64,000 nucleotides of DNA from Massilia forsythiae (GTDB lineage Bacteria > Pseudomonadota > Gammaproteobacteria > Burkholderiales > Burkholderiaceae_D), in NCBI RefSeq assembly GCF_012849555.1, contig NZ_CP051685.1, positions 5,394,001-5,458,000 of the forward strand, read 5' to 3'. The translations under genes were made by a program, and so were the position numbers. Shown here piece after piece: positions 44,600-57,896 of the stretch. How positions within the stretch are numbered: position 1 is the stretch's first letter; each line of letters opens with the position of its first letter. The notes under the pieces were generated by a model, which was given only the letters and a program-made list of their open reading frames with translations, did not search any database and was not told the origin of the DNA.

Positions 44600-47470
44600 T
44601 CAATCAAATGAGCGCTTCGTCACCTTCAATTGATCGCAGTTTTCCAACACAGCGCGCACAGTGTGGTCGTCGAAGCCATCTGGCGCCGAGGCTTCGATCT
44701 CGATGGACACCTTCACCTTTACGCCTGGCTTTTGCGTGAAGAGCATCAGCACCTCTTCCGCGATGTCCGAAAACTGCAGCTTGGCCTTCACCGGGTCAAG
44801 CTCGGCCGAACCAAAAAACGACGTCTTTTTGACTGCTGGCGCGCTGGCCGAAGGCTTGGAGCTCTCCGAAGCGTCTGCGCCTTTTCCAACAGGTTTCGTC
44901 TCCTCGCCTCCCTCATCGCCTTGCGACTGCCCTTGCGGTCCGTCTCCTGTCAAGCGAGGCGTCTTCTCTTCCAAGCGAGCCCGCCTAGCCGCGTCTTCCT
45001 CATCCAGTTGGGCCGCAAACCCGGACGCTATGGCCGGCTGGATGAGCAAAAGAGTCTCGTCAAGAATCGCGATGGCACGCTCGCCAAAGTGGAAGCCTTG
45101 ATATCGGTCGTCCTCGATGCCATACGCTATGCCAAAGAAATCTCTTGAATGCACGCCCGCGTTGATCGCCGCTCGGTAGGTTTCCGAATCGCGCAAGCGT
45201 GGAAGATACAGATAACAGCAAGTTTTCTGCCACACATCGAGAGCGCCCACTGCAGGGGCATCCTTCCAGAACCACGCGTGCAACATTTTTGAAAGATGGA
45301 CTGGGGCCCACTCGGCGATGAGCAACTCGTGCTCCCTAAGGATTTTCTCAATCTCTTCCGTGCGGTTGATTGCCGATGGGTTGACTTGGAAATGGTCCCA
45401 CTGAACGTCTCCTACCCCTTTGCCCAGCCTCGCCTCTTGCGAGGGAACCAAAAGCCATTTGTAGGTCTCGCGCACCATTCGGCCCATCGCCTCTGTGGCC
45501 AGCTCCAAGCTTTGAGAGGCGAGCTTGCTCTGATGCTGGTCCAAATTGAGCCGGTCGTCCTTGACGTCGGCGACGATGGAGGACCAAGCCAGCACCGAAG
45601 TGACTTGGTCTTTCAAACGTGGAACGCTGTCCGCGTCAGGAGCCAGGAATATCAGCCTATTTTGTTTCTGCCGCGGCAGTTCGCCGCGCGCCTTCAGCAC
45701 GGAGGACGCTGCGTCAATCGCAGGGGACTGGGCCGCGCGAGCGAAAGTGGCCGTTGGCGGCAACACCACCAGCCGCAACGACCAGTCGTCGGGCACGTCG
45801 GCGGACGGTGTGAACACGTGGACGCCCCCAAACACGCCGTTCGCGAAGCGCAGCTTGTCCTTGATGAACGGGTAGACGTGATCTTTGAGGTCGAAGCGCC
45901 GCTTGCGGTCCTCCATTTCGCGCCGCAGATTCGGACGGACGTCGAACCAGAAGCGACCATTCGCGCTGTTCAAGTATTGCAACCGATCGACCAACGCCCG
46001 CGCCCCATCCCGGTAGTGCCCAACAACTTGCCCGGGCTGGGCCGCGCCAAGCAAGACGCGCTCGAGCTCGACGCCGCGATGGTGCTTGGCTCCACCAACT
46101 ACACCCGCGTCGGGAGCGGAGCCCAAGAACACTGTCCGGGCGAGGCGCCGGCAGGCGTGGATGGCTCCGAACAAGGGTTTCGCGTTGTCCATCTCCGTGG
46201 TTTCGGCCCGGTCCCCGTCAATGTCGCGCTCGAGAACTGGATCCCAACCCGGCGCCAAGTAGTAAATCGCCTCGTTGCGAGTGTCGGGATCAAAGAGCGG
46301 AAGGGAGCCCGGCTGGATCATCAAGTCATTGTTTCCCGAGGTCCAAAGCCTGTGGATTACTTTCGCCATCAGCTTCAACACGCCGCGCGTGCGCTGGAAA
46401 TTGTCAAGGGACGACCAGTCTTCGTAAAGGCGGTCGAAGACTTCAGGATGGATAGGATAGGATTGCTCCAGCCTCTCCAGATATTTCGCCTCTTGCGTCC
46501 CGATGGGGAAATCGCCGGCGTTCCCAGCATAGAGATCCGCATACGCTTTGCACACCTCGTCGGCGGCCAACGGATCGCTCACCTTGGCGAAAAGCCGCCG
46601 GCGCACAATCTCAAATGCCTCCTCGGTCGCCACCGGCTTCCAGAGAGCTTGGACGCGGCCAAACCAATGCTCCAACATCCGCAAAGCTTTCACGCCCTGC
46701 TGACTTCCCGCCTCGCGATCCGAAAATGGAAGCGATGCTAACAAAATCGCATTGGGCACAGCCTTGAAAGCCTCAGTCAACGCTTGAACGAATGAGATCT
46801 GGGTGTCGTAGGTGCCGCCTGAGAGCGACCTGCCCTCCTCGAACTGAGAGACGTAGCGCACCAACTCATCGACAAGCACAATGCACGGAGCCTGCGCCGA
46901 CAACAAAGCGGTCAACTCGCCCTTGCCCGGGGCCGTGCCACTCTCGTCGGCCTCCTTGACCAACCCGTAGGCTTCCGCTCCGCCGAGCTGCCACGCTAGC
47001 TCGCCCCAGAGCGTTTTGACCGCGACTCCGTCACGCAGGCGGGGCTTGCTGGCCAAGCCCAAGAGTTCGACGCCATCGAGGACCGCTACACGCGCCTTGG
47101 GCAGCTCCGTAATCTCCGCCGCGTTGAGGATGGGGGGAACCCCCTGCAGCTTGGTGGCAGGCGTATCCCCCCGCGCGAGGTGATAGACCGCCAGCAGCGT
47201 ATGGGTCTTGCCGCCTCCAAAAGCGGTTTGGAGCTGCACGACCGGATCGCCTCCGCGTCCGGCCAAGCGCTTCACCACGGAGTCCAGCAACAGCCGCATG
47301 CCCTCAGTGATGTATGTGCGTTGGAAGAACAGCTCCGCGTCTTGGTATTCGGCCGTCGCGGTGCCTTGGTGAACGCGGGAAAGATCCGCCGCGAACTCCG
47401 CTTGCTGGAACGTTCCCTTCAAAACATCTTCGTGCGGAACGGCTATTTCTCGCCAAGGCTTAAGCGCCAT
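44600..47470 (-). CDS. DUF499 ATPase of the helicase-methylase-ATPase operon
   Basis: 956 residues. The N-terminal two thirds match DUF499: Walker A at residues 85-90 (TAFGGGKTHTLL), Walker B CIVLVDELVRYV near residue 205, and LASLPFSDREAG, then YPIHPEVFDRLYEDWSSLDNFQRTRGVLKLMA. The region after residue 800 is Glu/Lys/Ser-rich and probably disordered, followed by a small C-terminal beta domain (VKVKVSIEIEASAPDGFDDHTVRAVLENC). DUF499 proteins co-occur with DUF1156 methyltransferases in predicted anti-phage loci. It starts 13 bp after the methyltransferase stop. The likely role is an ATP-driven component acting on DNA or as a switch. Confidence 0.88.
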   Translation of the reverse strand: MALKPWREIAVPHEDVLKGTFQQAEFAADLSRVHQGTATAEYQDAELFFQRTYITEGMRLLLDSVVKRLAGRGGDPVVQLQTAFGGGKTHTLLAVYHLARGDTPATKLQGVPPILNAAEITELPKARVAVLDGVELLGLASKPRLRDGVAVKTLWGELAWQLGGAEAYGLVKEADESGTAPGKGELTALLSAQAPCIVLVDELVRYVSQFEEGRSLSGGTYDTQISFVQALTEAFKAVPNAILLASLPFSDREAGSQQGVKALRMLEHWFGRVQALWKPVATEEAFEIVRRRLFAKVSDPLAADEVCKAYADLYAGNAGDFPIGTQEAKYLERLEQSYPIHPEVFDRLYEDWSSLDNFQRTRGVLKLMAKVIHRLWTSGNNDLMIQPGSLPLFDPDTRNEAIYYLAPGWDPVLERDIDGDRAETTEMDNAKPLFGAIHACRRLARTVFLGSAPDAGVVGGAKHHRGVELERVLLGAAQPGQVVGHYRDGARALVDRLQYLNSANGRFWFDVRPNLRREMEDRKRRFDLKDHVYPFIKDKLRFANGVFGGVHVFTPSADVPDDWSLRLVVLPPTATFARAAQSPAIDAASSVLKARGELPRQKQNRLIFLAPDADSVPRLKDQVTSVLAWSSIVADVKDDRLNLDQHQSKLASQSLELATEAMGRMVRETYKWLLVPSQEARLGKGVGDVQWDHFQVNPSAINRTEEIEKILREHELLIAEWAPVHLSKMLHAWFWKDAPAVGALDVWQKTCCYLYLPRLRDSETYRAAINAGVHSRDFFGIAYGIEDDRYQGFHFGERAIAILDETLLLIQPAIASGFAAQLDEEDAARRARLEEKTPRLTGDGPQGQSQGDEGGEETKPVGKGADASESSKPSASAPAVKKTSFFGSAELDPVKAKLQFSDIAEEVLMLFTQKPGVKVKVSIEIEASAPDGFDDHTVRAVLENCDQLKVTKRSFD

Positions 47471-47482
47471 GTGTCTACTCCA

Positions 47483-50347
47483 TTAAATATCTAAGTCGGC
47501 TTGCGAGCCAATGTGGCCCTTTTCGTGGGAAGCGGCGTCGATGCTGGCCCAAGATGTGATCAGCTCATTGTAGGCCCGCGCGTCTTCGGCCCACCCCTTG
47601 CGCTCGCACAGCGTGTATAGGCGATAGGCGAGATTGCGGATGGGCTCCGCTCTTTGCGGCATCCTGGCCAGAAGCGAGCCGGCTGCAGCCTCTCCATGCG
47701 CTCTTAGGGCCCGAATGAGCTGGTGAAGAGCTTCCCAAACAGGGGTGTTGTTGTCTTTCTCCGGCAGCCAATCGGAAGGATATTCGAGCGGCTTCAACAG
47801 TTTCACCTTGCCGCTTGAAGCCAAAGCCACTCCAGCTTGGCGCACTCGCTCGACGCTCGTGCCCTTCGCCCGCGCCAAGACGTCCGCCTTTCCAAAATCC
47901 CCAGCCGCCCAACCTTGCTCGTCAAACCAGCTCATGCAAAACTGAGTGTCGCTATCGAAGTCGTCCTCTCCCTCCACAAGCATTCTATTGATGAGGGTCA
48001 GCGCCGTGTGAACAGTCATCTCGGTCCCGTCAGCTTCCAAAACGGCCGCGTATTTCGAAAAAATTCCCATGCCAGGCCCAATGACCGCTTGGGCCAAGTC
48101 GACCGGCGCCACGGGGGAAACCCCCTCGGAGCCGCCGATCATCACCTCGATCGCTTCGGCAAGTTGCTCTTTGAGCTCGCGCAGAAACTCTCGCCTTGAA
48201 ATCGATGGGGCGTTTGCCTCGCGCTGGCGACAAACCAAGACGATGCTCGATGCCAAGGCATTGGCGCCGATGCCTATCGAGCGCGCGTCCCGCTCGGTGC
48301 GAATAGGCCACGTTCCCGTGATGGCAAAGCCTGCTTGCAGCACAGCCTCCAGAAAGGTTTCCCACCCCGTGTTGCCCGTGCCAAGATCCGTCGTGTCGGA
48401 CTGTTTGAAAGCGTAATAGATCGTCGTGGGAAAAGCTGGATGAGCTTGTTTTGCGAGCTGACGCATGCCGCTTGTCATCCCGCTCAAGAAATACTCCTCC
48501 GCTTGGCCTTTCAGATCTTCCCGATACGGGCTCGCAACCAACTCCTCTAGCTTGGGCACGGACAGCGTGGCGAACAAGTCCGGAAACACCGGCCTCAAAG
48601 TTCGCCTCAACCATACATAGAAGAAGTCGGACAGGTCTGCGTAGCAAATGTTGTCGTAGTAGGGCGGGTCAGTCGAGACGACTTTGCCCGCCGTGATCGA
48701 TTGGGCCTGCGCGTTGGCCTGCGAGCTCGACCCACTTGCGGAAGCTGGTATTGAAGTGGGAAGCACGCGACAAATCGCCTCCGTAATTTTTTCCACGCTT
48801 CCACTTGATCGCGCGAAGGGGTTCGACTCCGCGAAATCCCAAGTCATGGCGATCGCTTGCCTGCGGAAGGTGCTCACCACCAGCTCGTTTTTTGGGGCGT
48901 TGCTCCAAGTGCATAGCGAGGAATGGGTCTCCGCCATTTTTTCCACGATGAACGCCAAATAAACCGAGATCGCCTCAGCGTAGGCCACGGCTCCCCTGCC
49001 CCCGTCTCGAAGCGGGGTGGGATCGTCGTCCATGCCAGCGGCGGCCGCGTCCACGGCGATCTTCTGACGAGACTTGTGGATTAGGTCGGAAAACGTGCTC
49101 AGCGTGGCCGCCTGCCTGGAAGTGAAAAGATCGCCAAATGTGTTCATGCCATACAGCGGCATCTGGTCCCTGGCTTTCCCCACAAGCTCCTGCGTCGGCA
49201 CCCATTCTGGTTTAGCTTGCAGCGCCGTTTTCTCATGTTCTTCCGAGGGCGGGAGGTAGATCCTGCCCCTCTGCCCCTCCGCCACGATCGCCAGAAGCTT
49301 GACGCCCATCCGGCCAGCCTGGGCCTCTTCTTTGATGTATTTCCCGTCAATTGAGGTGTTCGACAAAATGCAAACAAACCCGCTGCCCTTGCCCGGCACT
49401 TTCGTTCCGCTCTTGGCCGACGCGGGCGGCTTGCCGGACCTGATCTCGAAACGGTAGGAGTCTCCGTCCACGACCGGTTCGACATATGCTTCTTTGCCGG
49501 GCTTGCTCGCCAAGATGAATGTCGACGCCAACGGCACCTCGGCGTGGCCGAAGGCTGGATTGGGGCTGCGCACTGTGCGCGCCCAAATCCACGCGATCAC
49601 CGTGGCTTTTCCGCGCCCCAATTCACTTGGCAGGTCGATAGACGGATAAAGATGACCTATGCACTCCAACGCTTGACTTCGCACCCATTCGCCATATCGG
49701 CGCACATCAGCGGCGAAACCCGCCGTCCCGGCCCAATTCTCAGACAAATCCATTTGCTGGTCGGACGGCAATGGGTCGCCCACAGGGCGGCGGCCCGCGA
49801 AAATAGGCGGAATCTCAATCATTGCCTTATTAATCAGCACTGGGACCGGATTAAGATCGGAAGCGAAGCTTTCCAGCCCAAGCCGTTGAGCTTCGAGAGG
49901 CAAAGCGCCGCCCCCCGCGAATGGATCGTGAAAAGCTGGCAAGCGAGCCGGGGCAAAAAGTTCGCGCGCCTGTGGATGCGACTTGTTCTGTTCGCAAATT
50001 TCCACCCAGCTCTTGATAATTTCAGCACGCGCCTCGGCCAAGACGGTCCCGTCATTAGTGTTTTCCCAAGTGACCAACCGGCGCATGATTCCGAAGAGCC
50101 GCTCTCGTTCGAGTTGCGCCTGCGCCTTCGTCATACCGGGCGCGTATCCGCGATCCCCACCCGGATCGTTGACCATCTGCGCAAATATTACAGCTCTGGC
50201 CGCGGCCAGTGGCCGCCTGGCCCACCAGAGATGAAGGGTGGATGGATGTCCATGCCGAATCGACTTCTCCCGCGCCGAGGCGGCGTTGATATCATCCAGC
50301 GGCAACGCCACTTCAATAAGCTTTTTAGGTGTCTTTACATTCTGCAT
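47483..50347 (-). CDS. DUF1156 DNA methyltransferase
   Basis: 954 residues. The N-terminus has the DUF1156 signature KLIEVALPLDDINAASAREKSIRHGHPSTLHLWWARRPLA. SAM-binding motif I is FHDPFAGGGALPLEAQRLGL (about residues 138-157) and the catalytic motif IV is DPPYYDN near residue 560. This arrangement marks an amino-methyltransferase making N6-methyladenine or N4-methylcytosine. A helical region follows residue 760. In restriction-like systems this activity would mark self DNA. It lies between a DUF4145 gene (20 bp upstream) and the DUF499 gene (12 bp downstream). Confidence 0.9.
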   Translation of the reverse strand: MQNVKTPKKLIEVALPLDDINAASAREKSIRHGHPSTLHLWWARRPLAAARAVIFAQMVNDPGGDRGYAPGMTKAQAQLERERLFGIMRRLVTWENTNDGTVLAEARAEIIKSWVEICEQNKSHPQARELFAPARLPAFHDPFAGGGALPLEAQRLGLESFASDLNPVPVLINKAMIEIPPIFAGRRPVGDPLPSDQQMDLSENWAGTAGFAADVRRYGEWVRSQALECIGHLYPSIDLPSELGRGKATVIAWIWARTVRSPNPAFGHAEVPLASTFILASKPGKEAYVEPVVDGDSYRFEIRSGKPPASAKSGTKVPGKGSGFVCILSNTSIDGKYIKEEAQAGRMGVKLLAIVAEGQRGRIYLPPSEEHEKTALQAKPEWVPTQELVGKARDQMPLYGMNTFGDLFTSRQAATLSTFSDLIHKSRQKIAVDAAAAGMDDDPTPLRDGGRGAVAYAEAISVYLAFIVEKMAETHSSLCTWSNAPKNELVVSTFRRQAIAMTWDFAESNPFARSSGSVEKITEAICRVLPTSIPASASGSSSQANAQAQSITAGKVVSTDPPYYDNICYADLSDFFYVWLRRTLRPVFPDLFATLSVPKLEELVASPYREDLKGQAEEYFLSGMTSGMRQLAKQAHPAFPTTIYYAFKQSDTTDLGTGNTGWETFLEAVLQAGFAITGTWPIRTERDARSIGIGANALASSIVLVCRQREANAPSISRREFLRELKEQLAEAIEVMIGGSEGVSPVAPVDLAQAVIGPGMGIFSKYAAVLEADGTEMTVHTALTLINRMLVEGEDDFDSDTQFCMSWFDEQGWAAGDFGKADVLARAKGTSVERVRQAGVALASSGKVKLLKPLEYPSDWLPEKDNNTPVWEALHQLIRALRAHGEAAAGSLLARMPQRAEPIRNLAYRLYTLCERKGWAEDARAYNELITSWASIDAASHEKGHIGSQADLDI

Positions 50348-50367
50348 TGCGATTGCTTCTATTGGGC

Positions 50368-51023
50368 CTAAACCCGTTTTCTTGGTGGCGTGGTCGCGGC
50401 AAGCTCTTTCGCTTTGGCTTCCAGAATTTCCGCCTGAATCATTCGTTCAACGATGTCGATGACCACGTTGAGGTCGTCCACAGTGGGCTGATGGCCGCGG
50501 TGCATCGCGGCGGACCCTGCGTCGATTGCAGCCGCGATAATCTTCCGGTCGCGTTTGCCAATCAGGTCCCCCTTTTCCAGAGCGTCAAGCCCCTTTGAGA
50601 AGTTGCCTTGATCTCCAACGGCTCGCCCAATGACGACGTCGATGACGGCCCGGGCGCCCATCATCGCTAGCCTTCTGCTGTCCGCGTGCAGAGCGGCGTA
50701 GACCTCATCGAGCATCCCGACATAGATCGACTCCACTCCGTCACGCCCCAGCCAAGCAGGCTTGCGGCGGGACACCCGAGGCGGGAAGAACGTCGGTTCA
50801 TATGTCTCTCCCGGCCAGTCTTCGGAGCACCATTCGACTCGGCGCATGGCGACCTCTTCGCATCCGCCACATTGGACAATGGTCCAAGTGGACCCCGCTT
50901 CAATTGAATACTGCCCATCGTCATGGGACCGCGTCCGGGTAGCCCTGTGGACTATCTGATGCTTTGTATCCTGCCCGCACTCGTTGCAATGGGACCAGAT
51001 AATTTTTGAATTGGACTCCGCGC

Positions 51024-51027
<4 letters not shown>
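50368..51027 (-). CDS. DUF4145-type protein embedded in the defence operon
   Basis: 219 residues from TTG 51027, which overlaps the helicase stop by four bases (TTGA), the reason for this start; the frame also extends to 51099. The N-terminus has two C-x2-C pairs (HCNECGQ and QCGGCEE), probably a zinc ribbon. The C-terminal half (EVYAALHADSRRLAMMGARAVIDVVIG, LEKGDLIGKRDRKIIAAAIDAGSAAMHRGH) is the helical DUF4145 domain, related to HEPN-like bundles and found fused or next to restriction subunits. Whether it keeps a HEPN R-x4-6-H nuclease motif is unclear. Likely a regulatory or effector subunit. Confidence 0.78.
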
Positions 51028-54542
<3,515 letters not shown>

Positions 54543-54906
54543 GGGAACTTTCAGTGGCGAATTTCCAGGGATTGTCGACGCGGCGAGGCGATCGAGTTTT
54601 GCGCTGGACTGACAAACCCACCATTATAGCAATTTGCGCGAGCCAGCTTGAAGAGCTGAACGAGTCTCGCGAATGGGTAGAGCGCTGCTCTGCCCGGCAT
54701 CCTGCAGGCAATGGCATGAATGCTGGCAGCTCATCGAAGTCCAGTCGGAATGCCCGCCCTTCGTCAAGCACGTTACAAAGTGCGTGCAGTCTGCAATTTC
54801 GGAGCGATTCGATTGGGCCTCGTCGTCATTTTTAATGAAGCTCAATGATTATGTTGATATATACTTTGTCAACAAACTTCACTGGCCAGGGCGCTCTGGC
54901 TTCGAC
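54543..54906. promoter_or_regulatory. Divergent promoter region of the defence operon and HipA-like pair
   Basis: About 360 bases separate the helicase start and the HipA-like kinase start. At 54853-54873 GTTGATATATACTTTGTCAAC contains inverted GTTGA/TCAAC arms with a TATACT-like -10 inside (54860-54865), a possible operator-promoter for the kinase side. The leftmost part is GC-rich and ATG 54835 would place the kinase start inside this region. Low certainty. Confidence 0.4.
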
Positions 54907-55710
54907 ATGAAACTAGAAATTCTCGGCCCATCAGCATGGCGCGAATACAGAGGAAAGCCAACCAGTTCTGGCATCAACGAAACCACGCACTTGGCGAAAA
55001 TCGGGGACGCCCAAGGCCGATTGCGAGACTGCTTCGTGAAGCTGCTGCCTCCCCAAACACCCGCGCTGCTGTGCGAAGCCATAGGTTGGCTGCTCGCTCG
55101 CGCCGCCGCGGTTCCCTGCCCAGATTTTGCCGCGATCGTTCTTGTCCCCGTTGACGCTTTGCGTCAACACGGGCCGCTACCGTCGGAATACGACAAGGCC
55201 TCCCTCGCCCCCGCTTGGTGCAGTGAGATCGTGGCCGGCAATTCCGTGAGGCAAGTTCACAAGATGAAGTTCTTCTTGGCGCGCTCCGCTTGCCTGCGCA
55301 GCAAGGACGCGCGCAAGATCGCGGCCTTTGATCAATGGAGCGACCTGCGCGACAGGAATTTTGGCAACGTCATACATTCGTCCAAAGGCGGCTACGTCGC
55401 GATCGATCACGAGACGCTGCTGCACGACCTGTTGTGGCTGAGGTGCGGCATGAGCTGGGAAGAGCGCAGCCTGCTTGAAAACGCGCGCTCGGCGCTGGCC
55501 GGGGCCGATTTTCAACGCTTCCAATTGGACATGGCCGCGGCCGCGGCTTCGCATGGCGCGGCGTTGGTCGACGCCGAAGCCGACATTGAGGAGACCTTGT
55601 CTCGACTGTTCCCCGCCCAAGGGCCTGAGCTCTTTTCCGAAATCACCGCCTTGCTTCGCGAGCGATCGGCGCCGGGCTGGATGGCCGACAACCTGAAAGT
55701 GATCGCATGA
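54907..55710 (+). CDS. HipA-like kinase (HipA_2 type)
   Basis: 267 residues from ATG 54907 (ATG 54835 is possible but would overlap the presumed promoter). The sequence follows HipA-like kinases: an early Lys in CFVKLLPPQTP with a Glu in the next helix (LCEAIGWLLARAAAVPCPDF), then the catalytic loop SDLRDRNFGNVIHSS with Asp and Asn, and AIDHETLLHD with the metal-binding Asp. It lacks the N-terminal HipA domain, so it fits the short HipA_2 group. HipA proteins are Ser/Thr kinases that stop growth. The four-base overlap with the following gene (ATGA at 55707) suggests a two-gene toxin/antitoxin-like or regulatory module. Confidence 0.75.
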   Translation: MKLEILGPSAWREYRGKPTSSGINETTHLAKIGDAQGRLRDCFVKLLPPQTPALLCEAIGWLLARAAAVPCPDFAAIVLVPVDALRQHGPLPSEYDKASLAPAWCSEIVAGNSVRQVHKMKFFLARSACLRSKDARKIAAFDQWSDLRDRNFGNVIHSSKGGYVAIDHETLLHDLLWLRCGMSWEERSLLENARSALAGADFQRFQLDMAAAAASHGAALVDAEADIEETLSRLFPAQGPELFSEITALLRERSAPGWMADNLKVIA

Positions 55711-56633
55711 GTCAAAACAACGTATTTTCGGGCCTTGGGGGTTTCGATCATTTGAGCGACCTGGCCGTGGAGCCTCCGAAGCCATCGTTCACCGGAGCTT
55801 GGGCGACCGTCGAACTGCAGCCGGATGTTTTCGTGCCCCAGCGGTTCACCGTGGGCGTCGCCGTCCAGTCGCCAGGCGGCCGGCTGCACTTCAAGCTCCT
55901 CGACGACTTCCGCAAATTCGATTGCGTATACCAAGGCCGATTCTCCCAGCGATCAGCCCGGGAAATCCTCGCGCATGCGGAGCAAAATTTGCGGGTCGCG
56001 GCGCAGTCGAAGACCCAACTGGCCGAAATGCGTTTCGAAACGAGCGCGCTGAGCCTATCCACGCCAAGTTTCACGTCGGGCGACGACCACGAAGCTACGG
56101 TCGAGCGTTTGTTCGACGAGGTGGTCGTAATGGGGCAAGCCGACGCCAAGAAAATTAAAGAGTTTGAGTCGATCGACACGCCGCGCGCGCGTCAATTGGT
56201 CAACGCCGAGCTTAAAAAAATCGCGCAGATGGACTTTGAGAAAATCGCGCGGTCCGACAACCAAGGCCTTCTTCTTGATCAAGGTGGAGTGACGCACTTC
56301 TTGGATTTGAACCTGCTGACGGAGCGCGCGTGCGGCAGCGTGGCATCGGCCGTCTACAAAACCGCCCAAAGCGTCGAGTTGAACCTGCTAAAGACCAGCC
56401 GCGACTTGACGACCTATGCGAGAGTCCACGATTTCCATGACATTGGCTTGTTCCTTCTTCTGCCAGAGCCGGAAACTCTGCCCACCAAAGAATACCGCCG
56501 CATCACCGAAGTCATAGCCGACCACGAGTGGAAGTTGGAGCGCGACGGCTTTCGAGTGGTTAGCCTTCCCTCGCCAGCCGGGCTCGCCTCTGAGATCTAT
56601 GATTGGGCGCTCCCGACAATACGCCCTCAGTGA
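55707..56633 (+). CDS. Partner of the HipA-like kinase (DUF3037-like)
   Basis: 308 residues, ATG overlapping the kinase stop. Residues 30-100 (TVELQPDVFVPQRFTVGVAVQSPGGRLHFKLLDDF) resemble the start of DUF3037 proteins, which commonly follow HipA_2 kinases. The middle is charged and helical (EATVERLFDEVVVMGQADAKKIKEFESI). No DNA-binding HipB-like domain is seen. It may control the kinase or be its substrate. The DUF3037 likeness is by eye and should be checked. Confidence 0.6.
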   Translation: MSQNNVFSGLGGFDHLSDLAVEPPKPSFTGAWATVELQPDVFVPQRFTVGVAVQSPGGRLHFKLLDDFRKFDCVYQGRFSQRSAREILAHAEQNLRVAAQSKTQLAEMRFETSALSLSTPSFTSGDDHEATVERLFDEVVVMGQADAKKIKEFESIDTPRARQLVNAELKKIAQMDFEKIARSDNQGLLLDQGGVTHFLDLNLLTERACGSVASAVYKTAQSVELNLLKTSRDLTTYARVHDFHDIGLFLLLPEPETLPTKEYRRITEVIADHEWKLERDGFRVVSLPSPAGLASEIYDWALPTIRPQ

Positions 56634-56661
56634 TTGACCAACGCGATAGCAAAGGATTCCA

Positions 56662-57168
56662 ATGAGCCAGCCCCAGCCACTTACATATGAAGTAGTAAAG
56701 GAAGAACTGCTTCGCCTAAAACCTTCAGTGTTGCCGACGGCTTTAGAGCACTTCATGCAAGATGTTTATGCGGACAATACGGAAATTGCGGCAAAAAAAA
56801 TCTATCGTCTTTACCAGTGGCCATCGGTCCTCGCAAGGCTTGTTGGTCCAGCGGTTATCACTGCAAGCGACATGGAGGAGCTCCAATGTATTTTTTTAGC
56901 TGATGGGCTCTCCGATAAATTCCGTGCAAAGTTGGCCGAAGCATTGAAACACGGCCTTGAAAATGGACAAGGAAGCCTTGCCTACTACTTGGAGCGCGTT
57001 GAGTTATTTTGGAAGGTTGTCAACGCTTTGCGCTCACTTCCTGACATGGAGTTTTCTGAACTGACTCTGCTTGAGGCCGAAGCAGATTTTTTGAATGACC
57101 CATCAGTCGACGAGAAAAGATTGGAAGCCACCCTCCGCAAGAAAAACAGCTTCAAGCCCAAGAACTGA
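56662..57168 (+). CDS. Hypothetical helical protein
   Basis: 168 residues from ATG 56662 with AAAGGA upstream, 28 bp after the HipA partner gene and in the same direction. It is mainly helical and acidic, without membrane segments or recognisable motifs. A single hydrophobic heptad pattern is present around residues 85-130. It has lower GC than its neighbours. Probably a third gene of the HipA-like operon; function unknown. Confidence 0.55.
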   Translation: MSQPQPLTYEVVKEELLRLKPSVLPTALEHFMQDVYADNTEIAAKKIYRLYQWPSVLARLVGPAVITASDMEELQCIFLADGLSDKFRAKLAEALKHGLENGQGSLAYYLERVELFWKVVNALRSLPDMEFSELTLLEAEADFLNDPSVDEKRLEATLRKKNSFKPKN

Positions 57169-57174
57169 CCGCCA

Positions 57175-57702
57175 TTATCTAGGCGTTGGCGATTCGTTTT
57201 CTTCCTCAGCCCAATCCGCCAGCACGCGCAGTTCATCATCGCGCCAGCAAATGGCGGTGTTGGAGCGAAAGGACATCAACGCTAGAACCAGTTGGCACTC
57301 ATCCCAGTTGAGTTCTCGAAAAAGCGAACCAACGTCGACTGCGTAGTCCATTTTGTTGCCAACGGCGAGAGCTATGCGGGCAAGCAAGGGACGATTTCGA
57401 CCCGCTGCCGAGCAGCCCTGGTAATACTTGAACTGGACAAAACAGTGAGACGATTTTTCGCTTGGCATGCCTAGCTCCGAGATAAAAAAAGGGTGACCTT
57501 GCTTCGTATAGCGCCAGCTTGCGGCGCGCGCAAGTCCGCTCCAGGGATCTTGGCGGAGCGGCAATCCCATCTGAGCTGGCTTGCCGTGTGCGAAACAGTC
57601 CCGCCACACAGCCAAGCCTGATGCCGCATGCCCAAGAGCGCGCGCAATTTCGCCGAGGGTCTCCAAGACGTCCCGATCTCCGTCAATTATCAATATCTCC
57701 AT
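57175..57702 (-). CDS. Hypothetical protein, paralogue of the protein at 62.1 kb
   Basis: Up to 175 residues from ATG 57702. An internal ATG at 57468 has a good GGAG upstream and would give a 97-residue form. The C-terminal 95 residues match the small protein at 62065-62334 (RPLLARIALAVG versus RPRLARIALNLG; LNWDECQLVLAL versus LPWRECQSVLAL; and similar Trp/Ser C-termini). The N-terminal 78 residues lack a counterpart. It converges on the 56662 gene with six bases between stops. No family is recognised. Confidence 0.6.
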   Translation of the reverse strand: MEILIIDGDRDVLETLGEIARALGHAASGLAVWRDCFAHGKPAQMGLPLRQDPWSGLARAASWRYTKQGHPFFISELGMPSEKSSHCFVQFKYYQGCSAAGRNRPLLARIALAVGNKMDYAVDVGSLFRELNWDECQLVLALMSFRSNTAICWRDDELRVLADWAEEENESPTPR

Positions 57703-57896
57703 CGCATCCCGACATGCACATCCACATTAGCGATGTGGATTATAGCGAAGCGTCCATGTCCAGAGGCCGATCCTGCTCGCTTTTCGCTTTGCCAAACGCG
57801 TCAGGGCCGATAATGGGAACGCTGGGCGAGCCGAACGTCATGCCAGAGAAACCCAAGATCAAAAGCGCCTCCTCCCGCATCGATTTCGCAGACTCG

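Noticed and set aside
45296..46741. 481-residue plus-strand frame opposite the DUF499 ATPase
   Set aside because: No domain features; the Walker motifs are on the minus strand.
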